Below are positions 1 through 11,875 of a DNA stretch of 64,000 nucleotides, piece after piece (position 1 is the first letter of the stretch; every line of letters begins with the position of its first letter). The stretch is from Notospermus geniculatus. Lineage: Eukaryota; Nemertea; Pilidiophora; Heteronemertea; Lineidae. A program made the position numbers and the translations under genes. Under the pieces are notes generated by a model. It was not told the DNA's origin. It worked only from the letters and a program-made list of their open reading frames with translations, and made no database searches. The DNA lies in NCBI GenBank assembly GCA_002633025.1, contig NMRB01000380.1:144591-208590 (forward strand), given 5' to 3'.

Positions 1-130
1 TCCTCTGATCTCTGAAGACAGTCTCCTCCCCGCCCGGCCCCTTCCCCGCCTCGCCCCCACCCATGCCCCCGCCCTCCCCTGTCCCCACCACTGCCCTCCC
101 CTGCCCTGCTCCTCCCCGCCCCTGCCCCTC
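1..130. repeat. C-rich low-complexity tract
   Basis: The + strand is almost entirely C and T with scattered G (runs of CCCC, CCCGCC, CCTCCCC). Open frames across it give proline-rich low-complexity peptides and are not credible as proteins. It could be a degenerate microsatellite or an intronic polypyrimidine region. Confidence 0.7.
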
Positions 131-1995
131 GTTTGTCTGCCCTTCCTCTCTATCTGCCTACCCTACATATGTCCTTCGCCAGGAAGACATTCCAGGAGGA
201 TGGGAACCCCAAGAACCTGACTGCTGTGCCACAGAGTCATACCCCTCCTTGCCCTTTCTTCACTCAATTTCCATTTTCTGATGTAGAGACCATCAAATTT
301 GCTGTCAAGCAAATTTCACCGTTCTAGTGTTTGTTTTTATTTTCTACTGCGGTCTATAAGAAATACAAGAAACCCTTGTCCGTCATTTATAGGCTGATAA
401 GAGTTCGCTCAACATGTGTATTTCCAATACCTTGGTATATTTAGTTCATTGATTAGTGAACAGATACGAGTACGATGTATATGATTTCCATTCATTGATC
501 GTCACTAATGTCCACAAGAGGACAAGAGGGCCATCCTCTCAGTTAAATGGAGTATGACAGCCCACAACTTCATATAAACAGGCATGATTGCAATTTGTCT
601 GTGGTATCAAGAGTTTGAACGTTAGAGTGAAGTGTTCAATTTCACAATAAAATTGAGAAACTGTGAACAAAACATGTACTAGTATATCGGCATGCGGTTT
701 GGTAAGCTACTTGCAGGGTGCTGCCATCTACCCAACAGGATACGAACATGGTTACTCTGGCATCATTTGAGAACATCAACAATATGTGAAGTGCCTGTAT
801 CTCCATCTATATTCATTTGCGGTTGGTAAAATATTCTATCGCATTGTAAAGATGGCACTGATGGAGTCATTCACCTCGAGATCTTTCTCTGTAGGTTCTT
901 AAGTCTCTGTAGTTTTTGAATTCTTGCATTTCTCAACCACATTGTTATAGATTCCTAGTCTTTTTTTGCATTTGTTCTTTTGAAGAACTTTTTTTCTCTT
1001 GATGTTATTAATACATATAAAGCTACATGTACTTGTTTTTACACTGGTGTGCTGCATTATGATTGTATATTGATGAAAGCTTTCAAAAAAAACATTAGGT
1101 AAAGCAACAGCATATTTTTGGATGTCGAGTGGACCTAGGTCATTTTGGAGTATTCATTTTGCACTGTGTGGAAAGAACAATTTTCAAAGTTTAGTGGGCT
1201 AGGAATTCCTGAGAAAAGGTAAAATTCAGAATGACTGTCCTGTTTTGCCAAATATTTAGTTATCTATCATTGAATTGTTTACAAGTGCAGAGAAATCATT
1301 TTGTTTGTATCTTGCATTTGATGTTGTTTAATAAAGTTTTTCATTTCTTCAGTGGTTCTGCTGCCTCATCTTGTCTTCCACCAGCTGTAATTTAAGTTCA
1401 GCGCTATTTGTTGTAAGTCAGTGTTACGTTCTGTTAGCTTTTGTTGCTGATGATGGTATGGAAAACCTTGCTGTTAATACTTTAAACAACCACATCATAA
1501 TTTTATCATGGTATTTTTTTACCAAAGCTGTATAAATTCGTTATGATTTACTCATGCAGATATTTCGACGTTGACTTCAAGTGACATCAAGGTTTTTCAA
1601 CCAAACATACCTCTATGCTGCACTCATCTCTCTCTTCAGCACGGTTTCTCAATAGTTTAATATCCCAATTTTTGTAGAAACTACAAGCGCAGTATAAACT
1701 GTACAGCTGTCACTGTTCATTTTTTTGCTAATTTGCATGTTGAGGCTATTGACAGTAACTTGATGTTTGTGTTTCTGTTGTTATATTTGTTGGCTAATGA
1801 CAGATACATGTTCATGTATGCAAGGTCATGATATGTTCGTCATTTCTGATATTTTTTAAACTGTGGACACGTATAAGGGTGTGATCAAGTAAAAATTAAA
1901 TGTACATGTACCTGATGATTGGAGGCTGTCTACATTACATGTATGTGGCAGACAACATTAAACTAAGACATGAATACTTGCTTTTCTACTTACAG
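131..1995. other. Non-coding stretch, probably intron of the gene ending at 2560
   Basis: No exon is supported here. The stretch is AT-rich, with poly-T runs and an AATAAA at about 1330. It ends in a good splice acceptor: a pyrimidine-rich tract followed by CAG at 1993-1995. An acceptor-like CCAG near 180 precedes about 100 bases open in two frames, but neither frame gives a recognisable protein. Confidence 0.4.
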
Positions 1996-2560
1996 GGCTC
2001 CAACGGTGAAGCTTGAAGAAATCTTCTACTGTGATCGCGAGACTGGGCTCCGAGACCGCACCTGTGTCCTTGTTGAATGCAATCCTTTCAAGGATGCAGC
2101 ACGACAGCAGTTCATCCATGGCATCCTGAGCATGTGGATGGAATCATTGTCAGAACTTACTCGTGGTGGTAGTTTGAATCATGGCTTTGAATTTGACATG
2201 GCAGACGAACACAACATACGAATATCAGAGTTCTCCTTCATCTTCTATGCTGAGCTCCGGAAAGTAACAACATCACTTGTACAAGCTGTCTTCTCAAATC
2301 TATGCTCCAGCGAATCATCTGCACTGCGAGAGGATCCACGTTATGTTCATTATGTAGCTCACTGTCTTGAGCAACAGGATGTCCTGATCATGATCGATGA
2401 TCGAACCGATGTCACATCTGCCACCCTCACGCATTACGTTGAACAGTTACGAAAAACTCCCACTTATGGCAGCTGCTATATTTTGTTCATAACAAAATCA
2501 GAGTGCTGTAGCCAGATGAGGAAGAACTTCGATAACGTTTACTCTCTTCAAGCCTCCTGA
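1996..2560 (+). CDS. Terminal coding exon of an unrecognised protein (partial)
   Basis: What is seen: a pyrimidine-rich tract and CAG acceptor directly before 1996, then 565 bases open to a TGA at 2558-2560. The first base completes a codon begun in an upstream exon that I could not locate, so the ATG at 1970 lies in intron and is not the real start. The roughly 187 residues have balanced composition and alternate hydrophobic and charged segments, as in a globular protein. About residues 130-165 read hydrophobic-strand/DD (VLIMIDD), helix, then another strand (CYILFITKSE). This resembles a Walker-B and sensor region of NACHT/STAND-type NTPases, but there is no P-loop in this exon and I do not claim the family. 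A poly(A) signal follows at 2668. Real exon: fairly sure. Function: unknown. Confidence 0.6.
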
Positions 2561-2667
2561 CTTAGTGTTGGGCGAAACCCTGGAGTTATGCGGCCTCAAG
2601 TCACAAGGGAGTTCCTAGTGTAATGCTAAGGATGCTCATTCTTTGAATGAAATTCTAGCATTGCATC

Positions 2668-2673
2668 AATAAA
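2668..2673 (+). promoter_or_regulatory. Candidate polyadenylation signal AATAAA
   Basis: AATAAA lies 108 bases after the stop codon of the terminal exon at 1996-2560, which fits a short 3' UTR. The sequence after it has no further open reading frame in phase. Confidence 0.5.
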
Positions 2674-5600
2674 TTATCAACTCCATGAGACATGACGCCT
2701 TGTCAGTTGCCATAAGCTCTGTTCTCTTTGCAATATTTTCCATCTTATTGGCATTTTTCTGCAACTTTGGTGTTGAATCTGAAAAACAAGAGATGTTTAT
2801 ACTTTATTACCATTACTGTGCCATTGCATCTGATGATAGATGACTGAGGTATTTGATAATACATGACTAGAGGTATCGCAGATGTTCCCTCACTATCCAC
2901 TGCTAAGGGGAACTGGATTCTTATCAGATTTTGAAGGAGGAAAGGGTCAGTCAGAATCAAAAAGTAAGTCCGGCCACAAATAATCGTTTGATTTGGTCTT
3001 TAATTGAAAGTTTCCACTAACTATTTGAATGTATATATTGAATGATTCACTCACCATAAATGATCAAAACCTTATCAAAATTCTGCCTCTTAAGAGATGA
3101 ATGGATAAGCCGCTCGGAGTCAGTTGAAATCTATTCTTAAATGACTTCAATGATTTAAGAAATTAAGTTGCAATAACGGCAAATTACAATTACACATTAC
3201 ATGTACATGTACCTTAAAAAATTCAAATTCTGCATTTCAAGCTGCCCATTTGGTCGTACAAACATCCATCTCCCAGTAAGATGATCAAGAACAGATTCAA
3301 GTTCGTCATGTCCTGAGCATTACTTGATTCCAGGGTTCGCCATTTCTTTGAAATTTCAACAATTGCGTCAGGAAACATTTTCAAAGGTGTTGATAATATT
3401 TTGGACAAAAGTCGTTCGACTGTTGATTTTTATGTGGGCACGTCAAACCAACTTGATTTGTTTTTAATTTCCCCTTAATTTTGTTGCTTGACGATGATTA
3501 TTTTATTTAAAAACAGGATTCTATTTAGGAAGTGACTGTGCGGTATACACATCTGTAGTCAATTCCATTTCATGCAATTGTGACTCATATCGTGTAGTTT
3601 AGTATTTTACATGTATTTAAACCTATCCGATCAGCTTAATACAAAACATCACTCCTTTCCAGCTAACCTATAATTGCGCTTCTTGAGGATGTCAAAATGT
3701 GTTTTTTATCATCAGTGCACTAAAACATTTACTGTTGTATTTTAATGGAAACGACATTTGAGCACATGATCACTTTTATTGTGCAATTTTGACCGTGTTT
3801 AGTTCTGCCAGTATTTGAATTAAGTGCCAGAGGTAAACGTTTCAGTTTTAGGGAGATGTTGGTGTAGAGTGACTCCAAAAAGCAAAGCTGGTGATTTTAT
3901 ATATCGGACCTAAAGTTGATGCCATAGAATACATCAAGTTCATTCCCAAATTATACAGAGACTACATGTACATTGAATTCCGAGAACAGCGATGTCGCAC
4001 TTGGGTCTTTCGTTTCCCATTACTTTACTTCGAATGTCTATTTTGCAGGACCAGTTGCCCTGATAAAAATGTATAACTTCCTTTCTGGTAAAAATCACAC
4101 GTCACCATCAACGAAGAGCGGCATACATGTAATTTATTCTAGCTTGTTAGATTTCTCTGGTAGATAATGTTTTGGAGATCAAAGTGAAGGATGTTTAACG
4201 TCTTCAAAATGTTGTGCAATAGCCTAATTTGCATGTTTTACTTTTTGAAATGCAAGGCATAATTGATTTCGGTGCTAAATATATTATTTTGCATGTTGTT
4301 GATAATTATTTTGTAAAGATTATTATTCTTTGGGATGCAGTGTTTAACAGTAATAAATTAGTTCTTCACTATCGGTTAGTGTAGTTTGATTGCTTGACGA
4401 GTAGGCCTATTCCGTCTTTTGTGTGTTGTCAGTATTCAATAAAGAGAATGATTTTCAAAGAAAGTGTTAGCTGCAGAATCCGATGTTATAGGTTCATTTG
4501 ACTAAGAGGAAATGGAATAACAGAAGGAAGACATGCCCAGAAAACGAAATTAGGTGCACTTCTGCCACGCAGCTTAAAACCTGTCTCCTGGAATAATCAC
4601 AAAGTGAAAACTATCTGCCCTGTTGTGCATTTTCCCAGAAGTCCAGGCTTTAAACGCTGATAACATATTCATTCTTTGCACTCATCAATTTTTTTATTGC
4701 AATTCATTGTTAGGGCTTATTGAAAGAGCATTAGGCCTACTGTTTCAGTGCTTAGGCTACTCATTGTTAGATGGAATGCTTACTATTTATACATTACATT
4801 AAAGTTTTTCAAAAACTGGAAATTGCACGTTGCCTATTAAAATAAATAAATATTACTGAAACAGTTTTTGACTTTTCATTGTTTTGTTAGTCTATGCATC
4901 GATTTTTTTCAAGTCTGAAGTATAGGCCTATTATCAGGAAGTGGTCGCGCACTTTGGGTCAGTTTCTGGATGATTAAAACCTTGCCTTTCAACACAGTGA
5001 CGCCCTGAAAGATTTACAAACCCTACATTACCGCACTTCGCAGTAGAATCGTCCAAAAGGGTGAATTTAATTGTAACTAGATTGTGATCAGGATTAGCCA
5101 TCGTTAGAGTTCCGAATACGCCAAGGGAAAAATTGTTGTGCTTAAAAAAATTATTATGCTTGGATGGGTGGTAATTTTTTTGGATACCCTGTAGAAGTCT
5201 GAATGAAAGCTTGCTGATCAATCAATATTTACTCAAGGGCCACCAAAAAGACAAAGCAGAGACAAGGAACCGATTAAAAGTAATACAGGTTGTCCAATTT
5301 GGTAAAAGCGTTATTTTCATAGGTACTTGCAGGTACTTCGCCTCTAAATGAAACGATGTGCACACAAAAAATGTCACCAAAATGAATAAATGTTCGTGGC
5401 CAGAGTAATTACCTGTCGTTAAGGACTGATGGATACGATCCATATTCAGGGATAAAACGCCACGTTTGTGCTACATGTATTTATGATATATGGGCCAAAG
5501 TTCATTTTTCAAGACGGCCACCTCACAGCCATATTTGAGTTTTGATCCGGCCGGGAATTTGATACACTAGGAGAGAGTTCCTTGATACATCTTCACACCA

Positions 5601-8600
5601 AATTTCAACACTCTCGGTCAAATAATCAGGAAAAGGGCCGCCCTACGTTAAAAATTTTAAACTTTGACCTCTGTGACCATGAAAATTACATGTAGGTCAA
5701 ATAAAAAACCTGAGATTTATGTGATGTAATCTCATCAGAGGGACAAGCTTTCCACAAGGTACCGGTACTTGACATCCTCATCCTGGCAACCTCCTCACTC
5801 ACAGTCACACAAGAATGTAACTGATAGGCGAGCTGATGTTCGGTAAACTATATCAAGGAACCTCGTCCTTGCACCGCCAAATGTCAAGAGGGTAGTTGGA
5901 GCAAACTGTAGAGAACTAGCTATTTGATTGGAAAAAGAATGTGAACATCGGGAAGAAGAAAATTAAAGAAGGCGTGATACAGTGACCCAATTATGAAAAC
6001 ACAGATCGACTGACTTCAAAGTGGTCTTCCAAAGGTCGTTGCACAGAAGACCTTTAGATTAAGCTATCAAGGTCAAAGATTGGGGTAATTATGAAAGCTA
6101 AAAGGACAGAGGCATTGAGGGGTATTCGTAGGAGATCGTTCTATTCTGTGAGCCTGGACAGTTATCACCAAAAGATCGGAGCCTTGATGTGCCGAGAGAT
6201 GCTCACGAACAAGCTTCACGTAGATGACATCAAAAGGGCTGCATCAGTGTTTCCAAATAGCGGTAACTACATGTATTACACTATCATCGTTTCGCCTCGG
6301 GTACATGTCATCAAGACACCAGTCATTTCGAATGTCATTAAGAAATTCTTAGCAGTGGAAAACCGGTATACATAGTACAAAAGCACAAAGTCATACATTA
6401 AAAGGAAAAAGTAGTGAAACCATTTGGCAAATCTCACAAAGGCAAAAAGCAATGTTATTCTTTCAGTGTCCAGGCCAAGGATTAGTCAGCCAATTTCGTC
6501 ATCAACCTAAAGGTCACTTCTTTTCCCCGTCAGTCTACATTGCTGTAGTTTGACACCCAGATGCCGTTTGTCAAGCACTGAATGCAGGCGAAATGTTGAT
6601 GCAAAGGGCTTTGTGCATCGGATTTTCCGTGGGCAGAGGGGATTGAATGTACAGTCAGAATGATGTTACATACGTAATCTGTCTTACTAAGGTCACCTTT
6701 TGGAAGGGAAAGTATTTGGGCCCTTGATGAAAACCACCAGTGGTAGCCCTTGATGTATTAATTGACTGCCGGGATGAGGACATTTTGTGGATATGTGTTT
6801 CCTGCCATTTCGTCACTTCAAAGAGATGTGGTTGTAAAAATTCTAAGCGTCAAGGGGCTTCTGACGCTTTTTGCTGACTAATTCCATTAGAGCTTGGGTT
6901 AAAAAAAGACCGGATTACATAAGTGTAGAGGCCTGGTTCTTCTGCCAAGTATTTCGAAATTTTTCAGGTGTAATGGCGGTGACGTCACCCGTGACGTATC
7001 GTAGGCCTATGCATCAAATTTGATGTCGTCATGGGTTTTGCGATGATTACATCACACCGAGAGGTCAACCTGTTTACAATACGTTCATTTCATCTTTCAT
7101 TAATGTCGTGATACTGGTATTTTCCTAAACTGCACAAACGAGAAGGCGTTCGAGTGTCAAGGTTCTCGACTATCGTCAAAAAATCACGTGATGTGTTTCG
7201 ACTCCGTAAACAACACTCATCTGATTTGCCTACGTAATAATCAAACCACCTCTGATGAAAACGTCACGAGTTAAGCCTCACGTCGCCTATCACATCTTAG
7301 TTTACAAAAAATAGTACTTTTGTAAAAATGCACATTTCCTCACTACGAAATATTTTATATTGTTGTGGGTTTTCGTGGATTTTTTCTTCGTTTAGGACTG
7401 CAGACAGGAACACGATTTTTAAAAATCTATTCTATTCATTTATTTATACATGTAGACATTTTTAGAAATTTAAGATTTGTTTATAAATAGACGTAAATGA
7501 ATATAAATAACAAAAGGAGTTAATAATTTAGGCCTGCTAGTTTCCATCTTACAAATGAGCTAGCCATTAGGACCATCTCCTGGTGTGGAATTTACAACTC
7601 CAAAAACTGACTCGAGGTGCAAAAATTATAGTTATACTAGTATTACAGTGTACAATAAATGGACGTATCTGTAGATGTTTGCTGAAAAGTACACAAAAGG
7701 TAAGTTTCTTTGTTAACGCGTTATGGCTGCATTAGGTAAGCCACTCTCAGCAACAGACTCCTTCAATTCATCTCCTTTATGATTGTCTTCCTTTTCAGTG
7801 ATGCATGCCTGGAGTGATATGGCTGACTAATAAGGTTAGAGGTAAACAATGCATAAAACGCGTGCTCCGACAAGAAACAATGGATGAATGATATCCCTGT
7901 TTGGGAATCTTTGATACTACGCATGGGTGTTCAAACTATGCTTTTTTACGTCATAGTCATATACATGTATAACATATAAAAAATATGATATAAAGAAGCC
8001 AAGGTCTGTGTCATCATCTGTTATCTTGGCATTAACAAAGACATGAAGATGTCTTTCTTGCATCAGCTTGCTATTAACCACCGTGTAAAATCATTGCGAT
8101 TAAAGGTGAATGTCAAGAGTTTGATTATTTGAATTCGAATTTGTTAGTGTTTTGCTGTCCATCGAGAATACATGTACCTAATAACAGACAAAACTTCACT
8201 TTCCGACTTTATAAATTCACCATTGATACATGTGTGTGATTAACTTCACCTGACACCGCCGGAAAATAAACGGACGCAGTTGTGTCGTGAAGATGCCTTT
8301 AAAATCATCGTTGTCCAAGAGAACAAAGGCGAATAAAGAGGGTGGAGATATCCCGTTTACATTGTTCCTAATAAAAGAACTCTTGGCAGACGCAATTCTC
8401 GTATGTGTCTGACTATGATGATGATGATGATAAAAATGACCCTATTATAACTGCGAAAAATTACTATATGTGGAAATAGATAGCCTTTCCGAGTAACTTC
8501 TTATGGATATAAGGAATTCCCTCCACGAACGTAATGAACGTAAGACTTTCCACAATGATTGTATAATTGGCAGTAGCTAGCCTTTTTTCTAAAAAGGGAT

Positions 8601-8879
8601 ATTGATATACATATACGAGATTGAGGGTTGATGCACATTGATATTGGTTATTCAACTAGGCAACAGATGTCGCTCATCATCCGATGTGGATTTTTCATGC
8701 ACTGTGAAAACGTATCATAAAACAAGAAAGATACCTCTCACTTCAGTTTTCAAAGGAATGTTTATGGTTGGATCAAAGGAGTTTTTCCCCTTAATTAATA
8801 CATGTAGGTCATTCCTTTGCCACAAGAATGAAGGAAGACCTTTGCTGACCTTATACATGTAGAATAATGTATTCGTTTG
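2674..8879. other. Long stretch without a supported gene
   Basis: Only short AT-biased open frames with no conserved motif occur. The part around 5500-5760 has the GTCAAA/TTTGACCTCTGTGACC texture of an old interspersed repeat. A (TGA)n-like microsatellite lies near 8414-8435. An open frame at 6091-6375 has near-normal composition (94 residues) but no splice context or recognisable domain. I see no RNA gene. Confidence 0.4.
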
Positions 8880-9190
8880 TAAATGCTGTTTGTGGAGTTT
8901 TTCCAACACATGAGCAACATTCCTGAGCAATGCGATCGTTTGCCCTATATTGGCCAACGAATTATCGCGACATTTGAACAACATTTTGGAAAACTTTTCC
9001 CTTGTACACACTAGACAACATTTGCCCAACAAAGCGTTTTTGTCACTCTGAATGTCGGAAAAACGTAGCCAAGTGAACACAGACCATGCAGTGGGCAGAT
9101 TGTGCGGAGGCTGTGGGAATGAGTAAACTTCAACAGTGCTATTCCATTCGTTGCACATCGGCGACTGGCTGCAACAAGAAAACGTCAACC
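8880..9190. repeat. Region with repeated CAACATTTG-like words
   Basis: Variants of CAACATTTG and CCAACA recur several times (for example near 8907, 8958, 8978, 9017 and 9027). This looks like a decayed short repeat. A 157-residue open frame on the minus strand crosses it but shows no domain, so I do not call it a gene. Confidence 0.3.
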
Positions 9191-9439
9191 ACTATGTAGC
9201 CTAGACATGAAATTACCCTAGACTTCCGTGAAGCAGATAAACAGATTGGAGAGGACGGAACGGGCACCGAAATCTTGCCTATTATGTACGTTCTGATATC
9301 ATTCAGGAAGCTGACCTTTGTTATTGACACCTTGTAGGTTCGTCTGCCTCCGCTATCGTGATGCTCGCCCAGGGTCGGTCAGATTCGAAAGGTTAAGCAG
9401 CAGCCCCATCAGATGCGGTCCGAAGATATAAAAATACAA

Positions 9440-9800
9440 ANTAGCTGGTTTATCGCCGACGTCACGTTTCACGGGCGATTCTTCATCCCTTGCGACAAAA
9501 TAGCCATGTGAAGACATGGCTTTTTTGCCGCTACAGCGATAGGCATCGCTCGTGGCTTTTCGGTCATTTTCACTGACGATCTGAAGAGCGATATCGCATC
9601 TCGCTGCGATTGATGTTTTCACCAGAGATTTTATCGCCGAAGCGTTACAGCGATTTCCCGCTGGCGAGTTTTACCATGGCTTTTTTCACTCGCTGGCGAT
9701 GTCACCCGCTGTTGGCGTTTTTGGCATTTTGACGGGCGTTTTGGATGCGATATCGCCAACAGCGTTAAAATCGGCGCGATAAAAACGCCCGTCAAACCGG
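9440..9800. repeat. GCGAT/ATCGC-dense, CpG-rich hairpin island
   Basis: The pentamer GCGAT or its complement ATCGC occurs 13 times in about 350 bases; random expectation is below one. An inverted repeat, TTTGACGGGCGTTTT near 9729 and its complement near 9782, encloses part of it. The phrase ATGGCTTTTTT occurs twice. The flanking DNA is AT-rich and CpG-poor. Open frames on the minus strand look like by-products of the repeat. It may be the interior of a mobile element. Confidence 0.45.
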
Positions 9801-10841
9801 CCCTTAAACGCTTGAATGACAATTAAGTGACGTGGATAACAGACACGTGAAATTTTCCAGCATGAGGGGAAACATTTCATGCTTCTGGTAGGAACGTGGC
9901 TGAGGAACATGGCTGGAACGTGGCTGGTAGGAACATGCTTGACGGCTTACTACCATGCACCTATGAAAAATGGCCATTCCCACCAGCTGATGGTAGATTA
10001 CTGATAAAATCTATGTTCCAAAGGACAATTCTCTGCTGAAGTAAAGACAGAGGGCTAATAGGGTTCCACCACAAACCCCACATTAGTCAAAGTCCCGAAT
10101 GTTTAGATAGGGTCAATTATTTTAGAGCACACATTATATAGGATAACTACTCCTAAATCATTTGGAATGAAAGGCTACGATGGGATGTATTAAAGTTAAG
10201 CTTGTTTTTATTTCTACGAATTCTCAATTCGTTGAAAACCATTGAATACATCTAGATTCACCAGAGTCAACTGTGGTGGTGACAGTACGGTGCTAGTAAG
10301 TTGTTTTGCATTTTATTGAATAACAAAGGGTCAACACTTCGCTGTAACATTCCTTTAAGAGGTAATAAAATACGAGTTAATTTTCTTCGAAAAGTTATCT
10401 ACTGCATCCGAACACGTTTGTTTCCGCGAGAAGGTTAATTTGTATCGATATTATAGCGTCGTCTCGCACGTTAATAGCACCTACCTTATAAATCAATAGA
10501 ACGATTTTCATGTCGTAGGATCATATCGTAAACAAGACTGGGTTTCACGAAGGTTTTACGTTATACTGAGTTAGTAGAATGCAATAGTCTGAAACAGTGA
10601 TCAGAAATGTTTTGATAGACATGGTGAAAGAGAAAGAGTCACACTTGCAGTCTCTTGGTCAGGGTTTCCGAAGATCTTCGTTTTGTGAGTATTTTTATAC
10701 GTCTGTCAGAGGTTCCGAGGCCAACTCCGGGTTGCTACTTTCTACTTTTGGATATTTGTGCATGGGAAAACGTTTGAGACGACAACAGTTTACATAGATT
10801 AGCAGCAGATAGGTAACGGATGTAATCATTTGATACAAAAG

Positions 10842-11090
10842 GTTAATTTATTATTATTATTATTATAAATTATTTTAAAGTGCTAAATAATGTTGTACAT
10901 TTACAAAGCACTGTACAAGAAGTAGAGAACGCATTAAAAAACGACAAGCAATAACATAAGAAATAGTAGTAGGAATGGTAATAATATAATGATTAAAACA
11001 TTTTATGATAAAAATGAAGGAGTAAGACATTTGGCTGTGCTCACTTAAGATACTTCAAAAATAAAAATGTTTTCAGACGACGCTTGAATA
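10842..11090 (-). mobile_element. Degenerate LINE/SINE-type 3' tail with (ATT)n
   Basis: On the + strand a (TTA/ATT)n run (10842-10866) is followed by words such as AAAGTGCTAAATAATG and CAAAGCACTGTACAA. On the minus strand this reads as a TTTGTAAATGTACAAC-type body running into an (AAT)n tail. That layout is typical of 3' ends of CR1/L2-like non-LTR elements and their SINEs. No coding part remains. Confidence 0.35.
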
Positions 11091-11728
11091 TCGCTGTGTT
11101 AATGACAAGACAATATTTGTTCTATGGTATTAAAAAACGCAATGGCCATACAGGAATGTCGCCATCATCAGGCAGCAATACATGTACGTACGTAGACACA
11201 ACATGCAAACGCATCCATATCTCGCAAATGTATTGGTTTTCGTATCTGATAGCGAAGACAAATGTTTTAGTGATACTATGGAAACATGACAGGGCATTAT
11301 TTTCTCTCTAGTACTAACCAGAAGAACGCAACTTCCGATAGCGTGTAAACGCTATGCATCTGCAGACAACGTCCGCCCACATGTACATTACTTACGCTTT
11401 CATGTATTATGCACTTGTTTACTTTTTTCCCAGGCTTCGTCTCCGTGATCATGTTCTCAATGGAGATAATTCGATATCTCTGATCGATCGTACTTGGCTG
11501 GATTGATTTGTGATAACTTTCGATCGTTGAATTGATTTATTATAACTTTTGATTGGGGTGATTGATTTTGGTTTTTAGATCACTTTAACGATCGCGACTC
11601 TTGCTCCTGTGGCATCTGACATTTAGAATTGTGGGCAATACCAAATACAGAGAAAAGCAACTTAACTCTACCCTCAGGTACAAACGATCCTGTCAGGATA
11701 GTATGATGATGATGCATGAGTAATACCA

Positions 11729-11875
11729 GGTGTGATAAAATCTAATGTCCCCACCCGCCTGATGTCCCCCTGCATTGTTTGTCACAGGATTAAGGGTCTT
11801 AGTCTTAGAGTCCAATTCAATGGTGCCGCTTAATCCGTAAATATATTGTTGGGGGACATTAGATTCTACTACACC
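11729..11875. mobile_element. MITE with GGTGT...ACACC ends (family A, copy 1)
   Basis: The terminal inverted repeats are GGTGTGATAAAATCTAATGT and the near-complement ending ...ATTCTACTACACC. The interior contains CCGCTTAATCCGT next to TTGTTGGGGG, shared in either orientation with copies at 46578-46740 and 47938-48092. It is 147 bp with no coding capacity. Confidence 0.55.

Noticed and set aside
1-281. Proline-rich frames in the first 280 bases
   Set aside because: They translate a C-rich low-complexity tract.
8715-9188. 157-residue minus-strand frame
   Set aside because: No recognisable domain, and it crosses a region of repeated CAACATTTG-like words; length alone is not enough.
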